Under the pieces are notes generated by a model. The model saw only the letters and a program-made list of their open reading frames with translations. It was not told where the DNA came from and made no database searches. Source: Naasia lichenicola (GTDB lineage Bacteria > Actinomycetota > Actinomycetes > Actinomycetales > Microbacteriaceae). From it: a stretch of 64,000 nucleotides of DNA. The translations under genes and the position numbers were made by a program. Each line of letters begins with the position of its first letter. Positions within the stretch are counted from its first letter, which is position 1. Positions 7,902 through 14,601 of this stretch are shown one piece after another. The DNA lies in contig NZ_SSSM01000001.1 of the NCBI RefSeq assembly GCF_004801885.1, positions 620,001 through 684,000 on the forward strand, read 5' to 3'.

Positions 7902-9173
7902 ATGGCTGACACATTCGGACGGACCACCCAGTCCGCCATCTACCTCGCGGGGGTGGCCGGCACGAAGCCGGCCGTGCCGGTGAGCGCGTCGGCGCTCGAG
8001 GAGGCGGCCAGACGCAAGCTGAGCGCCAAGGCGTGGGCGTACGTCGCGGGTTCCGCCGGATCCGAGCACACCGCGGCCTCCAACCTCGAGGCGTTCCGGC
8101 GGTGGAAGATCGTGCCGCGGATGCTCGCCGGCACCGCGGAGCGCGATCTGAGCATCGAGCTGTTCGGCATCCGTCATCCGACGCCGTTCCTCGCCGCGCC
8201 CGTCGGAGTGCTCGACCTCGCTCACCCGAGCGCCGACCTCGGCATCGCGCGGGCCGCGGCGGATCTCGGCATCCCGTATGTGCTGTCCAACCAGGCATCC
8301 GTGCCGATGGAGGACGTGGCCGACGAGATGAATGCGGCCGACCGCTGGTTCCAGCTGTACTGGAGCAGCTCCGACGAGCTGGTCGCGAGCCTGGTCGGCA
8401 GGGCCGAGAGGAGCGGCTGCTCGGCGATCGTCGTCACCCTCGACACGCACACGCTGGGCTGGCGTCCCCGGGACCTCGACCTCGCCTATCTGCCGTTCGC
8501 GCACGGCCGGGGGATCGCCCAGTACACGAGCGATCCCGTGTTCCAGCGGATGGTGGCCGAGCGCGCGGCCGCTGCGGGGCCCGCCGGGAAGCAGCGGATC
8601 ACCCCGTCGTCGGTGGCGACGCTGATCGACCTGTCCCGCAATCATCCGGGAGCGTTCGCCGACAACGTCCGCTCCATGGTGCCGCGGGTGGCGGTGCAGA
8701 CCTTCCTCGACGTGTTCTCCCGACCGTCGCTCACCTGGCCCGACCTCGCCTTCCTCCGCGAGCGGACCAGGCTGCCGATCCTGCTCAAGGGGATCCAGCA
8801 TCCGGACGACGCCGCCCGGGCGCTGGACGAGGGGATGGACGGCGTCATCGTCTCCAACCACGGTGGACGTCAGGTGGACGGGGCCATCGGATCGCTCCAC
8901 GCCCTGCCTGGCATCGTGGACAGGATCGACGGCCGTGCACCCGTGCTGTTCGACAGCGGGGTGCGATCGGGGGCGGACGCCTTCGTCGCGCTGGCGCTCG
9001 GAGCACGAGCGGTCCTCATCGGCCGGCCCTACGTCTACGGTCTGGCGGTGGCGGGCGCCGACGGGGCGCGGGAGGTCCTGCGCAATCTCGTCGCGGAGCT
9101 GGATCTGATGCTGGGCCTGAGCGGGTACCGGAGCGTGGGGGAGCTGGGCCCCGAGGCGCTCGTCCGGATCTGA
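7902..9173 (+). CDS. FMN-dependent alpha-hydroxy acid oxidase, lactate 2-monooxygenase-like
   Basis: TIM-barrel flavoprotein that oxidises L-2-hydroxy acids such as lactate. The 423-residue protein carries the conserved AGSAGSE segment near the N-terminus, the FMN-binding LLKGIQHPDDA (Lys) and the active-site IVSNHGGRQVDG with the catalytic His near residue 320. Length and the long insert between barrel strands fit lactate 2-monooxygenase (the mycobacterial enzyme is about 394 residues) better than L-lactate dehydrogenase LldD. The ATG has a GGGAGGAC ribosome-binding site. It is monocistronic and convergent with a 33-residue membrane ORF. Monooxygenase versus oxidase activity cannot be told from sequence alone. 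Confidence 0.88.
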   Translation: MADTFGRTTQSAIYLAGVAGTKPAVPVSASALEEAARRKLSAKAWAYVAGSAGSEHTAASNLEAFRRWKIVPRMLAGTAERDLSIELFGIRHPTPFLAAPVGVLDLAHPSADLGIARAAADLGIPYVLSNQASVPMEDVADEMNAADRWFQLYWSSSDELVASLVGRAERSGCSAIVVTLDTHTLGWRPRDLDLAYLPFAHGRGIAQYTSDPVFQRMVAERAAAAGPAGKQRITPSSVATLIDLSRNHPGAFADNVRSMVPRVAVQTFLDVFSRPSLTWPDLAFLRERTRLPILLKGIQHPDDAARALDEGMDGVIVSNHGGRQVDGAIGSLHALPGIVDRIDGRAPVLFDSGVRSGADAFVALALGARAVLIGRPYVYGLAVAGADGAREVLRNLVAELDLMLGLSGYRSVGELGPEALVRI

Positions 9174-9195
9174 GCAGCCGGACGAGGAGCGGGCG

Positions 9196-9297
9196 CTAGC
9201 GGCGGGATCGGGCGGCCAGGACTCCGATGAAGACGGTGAAGATCAGCAGGGCGAACATCAGCCCGATGATCACGAAGGCTTCGATGGATTCGTCCAT
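9196..9297 (-). CDS. Tiny single-pass membrane protein (33 aa)
   Basis: No known function. The reading frame encodes an acidic N-terminus (MDESIEAF), one hydrophobic helix (VIIGLMFALLIFTVFIGVLAA) and a basic tail (RSRR), a positive-inside single-span protein. A leaderless-type TACAGT lies 6 bases before the ATG, which is the main support for expression. It is convergent with the lactate monooxygenase-like gene and divergent from lysE. Confidence 0.5.
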   Translation of the reverse strand: MDESIEAFVIIGLMFALLIFTVFIGVLAARSRR

Positions 9298-9303
9298 GCG
9301 GGG

Positions 9304-9309
9304 ACTGTA
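9304..9309 (-). promoter_or_regulatory. Leaderless-type -10 element for the 33-aa membrane protein
   Basis: TACAGT lies 6 bases before the ATG at 9297. Confidence 0.45.
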
Positions 9310-9410
9310 GCCGGACGGCGTCGCCGGCGCGGATGGTGAGCTAGATGTTCACCGCCTCTTCATGTGGGCAGGTCGCGCCGGCGCAGCTAGGCGGCGAACG
9401 CCGATCCGAC

Positions 9411-9416
9411 TACTGT
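9411..9416 (+). promoter_or_regulatory. Leaderless-type -10 element for the LysE-family gene
   Basis: TACTGT lies 7 bases before the ATG at 9424, and no ribosome-binding site is visible. Confidence 0.5.
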
Positions 9417-9423
9417 CGCCCGC

Positions 9424-10035
9424 ATGAGCATCGCGTTCCTGCTGACGACGCTGGTCGTCGTGGCGACTCCCGGCACCGGGGCCGTCTACACGATCGCTGC
9501 CGGCCTCTCCCGCGGAACGAGGGCGTCGATCATCGCGGCATTCGGCTGCACGCTCGGAGTGCTGCCGCACATGATCGCCGCGATCACGGGTCTGGCGGCC
9601 ATCCTCAACGCGTCGGCGATCGCCTTCCAGACCATCAAGTGGCTCGGTGTCGGCTACCTGCTCTTCCTCGCCTGGCAGACGATCCGCGACCGTTCGGCCA
9701 TCCAGGTCGACGAGACGGCGACTCCGGTGTCCGCGTGGAGGGTGATCCGCACGGCGGTGGTTATCAACCTGCTGAACCCCAAGCTGACGATCTTCTTCTT
9801 CGCGTTCCTGCCCCAGTTCGTGCCGGCGGGTGATCCCGACGGCACGCTGCAGATGGTCGTGCTCAGCCTCGTCTTCATGCTGGTCACATTCGTCGTCTTC
9901 GCGCTCTACGGGGTGTTCGCGGCGACGATGCGCAACCGGGTGCTCCGGCGACCGCGCGTGGTGGCCTGGATGCGACGCACCTTCGCGGCCACCTACGTGC
10001 TGCTCGCGGGGCGGCTGGCCCTCGAGAGCCGGTAG
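9424..10035 (+). CDS. LysE/RhtB family exporter
   Basis: Exports amino acids or related small metabolites across the cytoplasmic membrane. At 203 residues it has the normal family length and about six helices, with the family motif PGTGAVYTIAAGLSRG near the N-terminus and the LLNPKLTIFFFAFLPQFV motif in the middle. A short spacer of 6 bases separates its stop from the stop of the convergent membrane protein at 10042. Substrate is not predictable. Confidence 0.9.
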   Translation: MSIAFLLTTLVVVATPGTGAVYTIAAGLSRGTRASIIAAFGCTLGVLPHMIAAITGLAAILNASAIAFQTIKWLGVGYLLFLAWQTIRDRSAIQVDETATPVSAWRVIRTAVVINLLNPKLTIFFFAFLPQFVPAGDPDGTLQMVVLSLVFMLVTFVVFALYGVFAATMRNRVLRRPRVVAWMRRTFAATYVLLAGRLALESR

Positions 10036-10041
10036 CGCAGG

Positions 10042-10419
10042 TCAGCGGCGCTTCTTCTTGCCGGTCTTCGACGCGTCCCAGTCGGTGAGGTTGTAGACCG
10101 CGATCAGCACGACACCGAGGGCGATCCAGTAGGTGCGCGCGCCGCGCTGCTTCGCGACACCGGTGACCAGCGGGGCGGCGATGTAGAGGGGGAGGCTGCT
10201 CTTCTCGAGCAGTCCGTGCAGGGCGAACGGCAGGATCTTCTGCGCCGCGTACGGCTGGATGGTCAGCGCGTTGAGGGTGCCCTGGATGACGCCGAAGGTC
10301 GCGAACAGGGTCTTCGCCTTCGCGCTGAGGCCGAGGACCTTGGGCAGCAGCAGGTTGCCGGCTGCGAAGCCGTAGTCGATGAGCGAGTGCAGTTCTGGGG
10401 TGATGGGTCGATTGGCCAT
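10042..10419 (-). CDS. Hypothetical membrane protein (125 aa)
   Basis: No family recognised with confidence. The protein begins MANRPITPELHSLIDYGFAA, has hydrophobic stretches near residues 15-40, 50-70, 75-95 and 98-118, and ends in the basic tail KTGKKKRR. The ATG at 10419 is preceded by GAGGGA. A longer reading to 10521 would overlap the MFS gene and is not supported. It lies 61 bases after the MFS transporter gene on the same strand and may be cotranscribed with it. Confidence 0.7.
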   Translation of the reverse strand: MANRPITPELHSLIDYGFAAGNLLLPKVLGLSAKAKTLFATFGVIQGTLNALTIQPYAAQKILPFALHGLLEKSSLPLYIAAPLVTGVAKQRGARTYWIALGVVLIAVYNLTDWDASKTGKKKRR

Positions 10420-10480
10420 TCCCTCAGACAACGCCTGTCCGGGTCCGCGCAGTAGGGCTTGCGCTCGGGCGACAGGAGGC

Positions 10481-11710
10481 CTAGCTCGACGGGAGAGCGG
10501 GCTTGCGACGATCGAGGACACCGCTCAGCGCGAGGACGAGCAGGCCGACGAGCGGCACGAGCAGCAGGCTGATCCGCAGGTCGGTCGCGTCCGACACGAT
10601 GCCGATCACGAGCGGTGAGAGCAGGAAGCCGACTCGCATCAGCCAGGTGACCAGCGTCAGCCCGGTGCCGGGGCGCAGGCCGGGGATGCTGTCGGCTGCC
10701 TGCATCGTGGCGGGGACGAGGGTGGCGACGCCGAAGCCGGCGGCCGCGAACCCGAGCAAGGTGCCCGGCACGGATGGGAAGGCGAGGGCGGACCCCATGC
10801 CGATCAGCACCAGCGCCCCGCCGATCCGGGCCACCGTGCGCTGGCCGAGTCGGTCCACCATCCGGTCGCCGACCAGCCGACCGACGAACTGGAATCCGAT
10901 CAGCGCGATGTAGCCGAGCGGTGCGATGGCGGCCGCGGCTCCCACCCCGTCGCTCATGTACAGCGTGGCCCAGGAGCTTCCGACGTCCTCGACGACCGTG
11001 GCGGCGATGGCGATCAGGGCGAGCGCAGCGAAGGTGCCGATCAGAGCGGGCGAGACGCGGGCGCGCTGCGCTACCTCCGAGGCCGCGGGGAGGGCGTTCT
11101 CCGTCTCGGGATCGATCTCCGGTTCATCCGGCCCGCGAAGGCGCAGCCGGTAGGCGATCAGGGCGACCGTCGCGAACAGCGCGGCGTTGATGATCAGGTG
11201 CAGGCCGATCGGCAGTCCGAGCGCGATCGCGCCGGCCGACATCAGCCCGCCGACGACGGCGCCGAGCGACCAGATGGCATGGAACGAGTTGATGATGGAG
11301 CGGCCGTAGCGCTTCTGCACCCGCAGCCCGTGCGCGTTCTGAGCGACGTCGGTGGGGGAGTCGATCATCCCCGCGAGGAGCATGCCGAGCGCGAAGATCG
11401 CGGGCACCGGCGCGATGCCGACAAGGAGGATGGCCAGCGGAAGCGCGATGGAGCCGATCGCGGCGAGGCGCGCAGAGCCGAGCCGGCGGATGAGGCTGCC
11501 GGCGAACAGGCCCGAGATCAGGGCGCCGACCGGGAACGCCACGATCGAGAGCCCGTAGAGGGTGTTGCTCAGCTCGAGCGCGTCCTTGATCTCGGGCAGC
11601 CGCGGCACGACGTTCGCATAGCTGGCGCCGTTCGCGAAGAAGAACGCGGCAACGGCGAGGCGCGCGCGGCGCTCGTCGCGGGTGGGGCCGGTGCTGGCCG
11701 AGGCGGTCAA
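10481..11710 (-). CDS. Major facilitator superfamily transporter
   Basis: Secondary transporter of 409 residues with about twelve predicted helices in two halves and a basic/acidic central loop (residues 200-220, RGPDEPEIDPETENAL). The first half has the short MFS loop motif GSLIRRLGSARLA and the second half a matching GDRMVDRLGQRTVA. The start is a TTG at 11710 with AGGGAG upstream; no better ATG or GTG fits the N-terminus. It is divergent from the universal stress protein gene. Substrate unknown. Confidence 0.88.
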   Translation of the reverse strand: MTASASTGPTRDERRARLAVAAFFFANGASYANVVPRLPEIKDALELSNTLYGLSIVAFPVGALISGLFAGSLIRRLGSARLAAIGSIALPLAILLVGIAPVPAIFALGMLLAGMIDSPTDVAQNAHGLRVQKRYGRSIINSFHAIWSLGAVVGGLMSAGAIALGLPIGLHLIINAALFATVALIAYRLRLRGPDEPEIDPETENALPAASEVAQRARVSPALIGTFAALALIAIAATVVEDVGSSWATLYMSDGVGAAAAIAPLGYIALIGFQFVGRLVGDRMVDRLGQRTVARIGGALVLIGMGSALAFPSVPGTLLGFAAAGFGVATLVPATMQAADSIPGLRPGTGLTLVTWLMRVGFLLSPLVIGIVSDATDLRISLLLVPLVGLLVLALSGVLDRRKPALPSS

Positions 11711-11868
11711 TGGGCTCCCTGTGGTCCGGAGGCGCCGCCGCTGCGTGCTCGCCCGGCATAGACGCTAGCGGGCTGCGCGGACACGTCGGGGCATGACCGG
11801 CCAGATGTACGCGTTTCACCTGGTCAGGAGGATACTGGAGGTCAGCTGGAACCCTTGAGGAGACGAAG

Positions 11869-12402
11869 ATGTACTCACCCAACGGCAGTTCGATCGTGGT
11901 CGGGATCGCGCCCGAGATGTCCGACGCCGTGCTGCACTCGGCGGCGACCCTCGCCCGGCGGCTCGATGCGGAACTGGTCTGCGTGTCGGTCGATTCGGAC
12001 AGCGTGCTCGTCGAGGAGCATCCGGACGGCACCGCCGTCAGCCGCATCCGGCTCCCCGCCTCGCTCGACGGCGGTCCGTATCTGCCGGTGACCGCCAACG
12101 ACAACGTCGACTGCACGTTCGACGAGGGCACGGCGGAGCGGATCGAGGCGGCCCTGCGCGGCGAGGTGCAGTGGCGCACCGTCGCGACCGCGGGCGACCC
12201 GGCCGATCGGCTCGGGCAGGTGGCCAAGAAGCTGAACGCGATCATGATCGTCGTCGGCACCCGCAAGCCGGGGTTCCGCGGCACCATGAACGAGTTCCTC
12301 CGCGGCTCCGTGGCCGCCCGTCTCGCGCACCGCCAGCACATCCCCGTGCTCGTCGTGCCGCAGGGACCCGAGGTGGCCGCGCTGCCGTGGGAGGTCCAGT
12401 AG
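11869..12402 (+). CDS. Universal stress protein (UspA domain)
   Basis: Cytoplasmic nucleotide-binding stress protein. The single 177-residue Usp domain begins with IVVGIAPEMSDAVLHSAATLA and ends with the ATP-binding signature VGTRKPGFRG...LRGSVAARLAHRQHIPVLVVP, so it probably belongs to the ATP-binding Usp class. Central residues 45-75 form a longer insert than usual. GAGGAGA lies 5-6 bases before the ATG at 11869. It stands alone between the divergent MFS gene and a hydrolase gene. Confidence 0.88.
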   Translation: MYSPNGSSIVVGIAPEMSDAVLHSAATLARRLDAELVCVSVDSDSVLVEEHPDGTAVSRIRLPASLDGGPYLPVTANDNVDCTFDEGTAERIEAALRGEVQWRTVATAGDPADRLGQVAKKLNAIMIVVGTRKPGFRGTMNEFLRGSVAARLAHRQHIPVLVVPQGPEVAALPWEVQ

Positions 12403-12460
12403 CACTCCACCGGCCCGCCACCGGACAGCTCGCACCAGGGGGAGGGTGTAGACCCGAGGC

Positions 12461-13273
12461 ATGACATCGACCGTGCCGGCCCTGCTCGACACCCGGTACA
12501 TCGAGCTGCGCGGGAATCGGTTCGCCTACTCGGACAGCGGTGCGGGACCGCTCGTCCTCAACCTGCACGGGCTCACCTCGAGCCGCTCGAACGACCATGC
12601 CTCGGGACTTGCGACCTTCGATGCCGTCGCCGCGGCAGGCCGTCGGCTGATCTCCTACGACGCCCGCGGCCACGGCGAGAGCGGTGGATCGCTCGCGCCC
12701 GACGACTACCGCTGGGATCGGCTCGCCCTCGATCTGCTGGCGTTCGCGGATCACTTCTCGCCCGACGAGCCGGTCAGCGCGATCGGCTGCTCGATGGGCA
12801 CGGGCACGATCCTGCACGCCGTCACCGCGCGGCCGGAGCGGTTCGATGAGCTGGTGCTCACCGCCCCGCCGACCGCCTGGAACACCCGTGCGGCGCAGGG
12901 CGACATCTACCGGCAGCTGGCCGCGATGATCGACTCGCAGGGCTGGGAGCTCGTGGCTCGGACGATGGCAGCCGCCCCGTCACCGCCGATCTTCGAGGGT
13001 CTCGCGGAGTGGGGGATTGCGCCCGACATCCGGCCCGAGCTCATCTCGACGGTCATGCGCGGAGCCGGCGGAAGCGACCTGCCGCCGATCGAGCGGATCA
13101 CCTCGATCGAGCAGGCGACGCTGCTGCTGCCGTGGGCGACCGACCCCGGTCACCCGGTCTCCACGGCGGAGCGGCTCTACGCGGCCATCCCGGGGTCGAG
13201 CCTCGAGGTGGCGACGACAGTGGAGCAGATCCGCGGATGGGGCGCGCGCGCGGCGGAGTTCCTGCGGCGCTGA
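12461..13273 (+). CDS. Alpha/beta-fold hydrolase
   Basis: Serine hydrolase of 270 residues. It has the oxyanion-hole motif LHGLTSS, the strand segment ISYDARGHGESGG, and the nucleophile elbow GCSMGT with the catalytic Ser. The terminal His is not obvious; the last region ends LEVATTVEQIRGWGARAAEFLRR, where a His is normally expected, so activity or exact subclass is uncertain. The ATG is used because it precedes the beta-strand core by a normal distance. A G.U-containing hairpin directly after the stop should end the transcript. Confidence 0.82.
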   Translation: MTSTVPALLDTRYIELRGNRFAYSDSGAGPLVLNLHGLTSSRSNDHASGLATFDAVAAAGRRLISYDARGHGESGGSLAPDDYRWDRLALDLLAFADHFSPDEPVSAIGCSMGTGTILHAVTARPERFDELVLTAPPTAWNTRAAQGDIYRQLAAMIDSQGWELVARTMAAAPSPPIFEGLAEWGIAPDIRPELISTVMRGAGGSDLPPIERITSIEQATLLLPWATDPGHPVSTAERLYAAIPGSSLEVATTVEQIRGWGARAAEFLRR

Positions 13274-13321
13274 GGACGTTCACGGCCCACGACGGCGGGT
13301 ACTCCCGGGCTGTGAATGTCC
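13274..13321 (+). terminator. Stem-loop after the hydrolase gene
   Basis: Arms 13274-13288 and 13307-13321 pair over 15 positions, two of them G.U, with an 18-base loop. The stem starts at the base after the stop codon. There is no T-tract. Confidence 0.55.
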
Positions 13322-13397
13322 GGCGACATCCCGGGTGTCCGCTGAGAGCGTGGGGCGACCCGCGGGGGCGGACGAGCGCGATGTCGGAGGAGGCCTC

Positions 13398-13403
13398 TAC
13401 GGT
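13398..13403 (+). promoter_or_regulatory. Leaderless-type -10 element for sbcD
   Basis: TACGGT lies 7 bases before the ATG at 13411, and no ribosome-binding site is present. Confidence 0.5.
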
Positions 13404-13410
13404 CTGAGTC

Positions 13411-14601
13411 ATGAGGATCCTGCACACGTCGGACTGGCACATCGGCCGGACCTTCCACGGGCATTCCACCGTCGACAGCCTGCGCATCGTGCTCGCCGAT
13501 CTGGCGCGGGTCGTCCGCGACGGGTCGATCGATGTGGTCGTCGTCGCCGGCGATGTGTTCGACTCCGCCACTCCGGCCGCCGACCACTTCCGTCTGCTGA
13601 CCGAGGCCCTCACCGAGCTCCACGCCACCGGCGCCAGGATCGTCATCACGAGCGGCAATCACGACGCCCCCGCCCGCCTCGGCTTCCAGTCGGAGTTCGC
13701 GAGCCTGTCGGGCATCCACGTGCTCACCGACGCCCAGCGCGTCGAGCCCGTCACCATCTCCGACGAGCACGGACCCGTCCACTTCTACGGCATCCCCTTC
13801 CTCGAGCCCGCGCTGGTGCGCCACCTGCATCCTGAGGTCGAGCTGCGCACGCACACCCAGGTGCTGCGGCACGCGATGGGCCGCATCGAAGCGGACCGGG
13901 CCGAACGCGGCGGCAGGTCGATCGCCATCTCGCACTGCTTCGCCAGCGACTTCACCGCCGCCGCAGAGGATGCCGCGGGGGATGTCACAGCCGAGCTGCA
14001 GGACGCGGGCGAGCGCGACCTCTCATCCGGCGGCGTCGACGTCGTCCCGGCCAGCGTGTTCGACGGCCCCGACTACGTGGCGCTCGGCCACATCCACGGA
14101 CGTCAGCAGCTGACCCCGCGCGTGCGCTACTCCGGAGCTCCGCTGCACTACTCGTTCTCCGAGGCCGGAAAGCCGCGCGGCGGCTGGATCGTCGAACTCG
14201 ACGCCGCCGGACTGTCCGAGGTGTCCTGGATCGACTTCGCCATCCCACGCGACCTCGGCATTCTCCGCGGCACGCTCGATGAGCTCCTCACCGCTGACGA
14301 GTTCGCTCAGCACGAGGGCCACTGGGTGAGTGCGATCCTCACCGATCAGGTGCGGCCCATGGACGGAATGCGCCGTCTGCAGACCCGCTTCCCCTTCGCG
14401 GCGCAGCTCGAGCACCGCCCCGCCGTCACCGCAGACGCGCAGGGCGCCAGCTATGGCGAGCGGGTGAAGGGCCGCACCGACCACGACGTCTTCGGCGGAT
14501 TCCTCGAGCACGTCCGCAACGGCAAGGGCCCGACCGACAGCGAGTGGGCCGTGCTCGCCGACGTCATCAACACGAGCGCGGCCCGTCAGGTCGTCGCTTG
14601 A
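13411..14601 (+). CDS. sbcD: Exonuclease SbcCD subunit D
   Basis: Mre11-like nuclease subunit of the SbcCD complex, which opens hairpins and trims DNA ends during repair and replication. The 396-residue protein shows all metal-binding motifs in order: SDWHIG (Asp8, His10), AGDVFD, SGNHD and GHIH. A C-terminal capping region follows from about residue 270. Its TGA stop overlaps the TTG start of sbcC, the usual operon order. Confidence 0.95.
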   Translation: MRILHTSDWHIGRTFHGHSTVDSLRIVLADLARVVRDGSIDVVVVAGDVFDSATPAADHFRLLTEALTELHATGARIVITSGNHDAPARLGFQSEFASLSGIHVLTDAQRVEPVTISDEHGPVHFYGIPFLEPALVRHLHPEVELRTHTQVLRHAMGRIEADRAERGGRSIAISHCFASDFTAAAEDAAGDVTAELQDAGERDLSSGGVDVVPASVFDGPDYVALGHIHGRQQLTPRVRYSGAPLHYSFSEAGKPRGGWIVELDAAGLSEVSWIDFAIPRDLGILRGTLDELLTADEFAQHEGHWVSAILTDQVRPMDGMRRLQTRFPFAAQLEHRPAVTADAQGASYGERVKGRTDHDVFGGFLEHVRNGKGPTDSEWAVLADVINTSAARQVVA

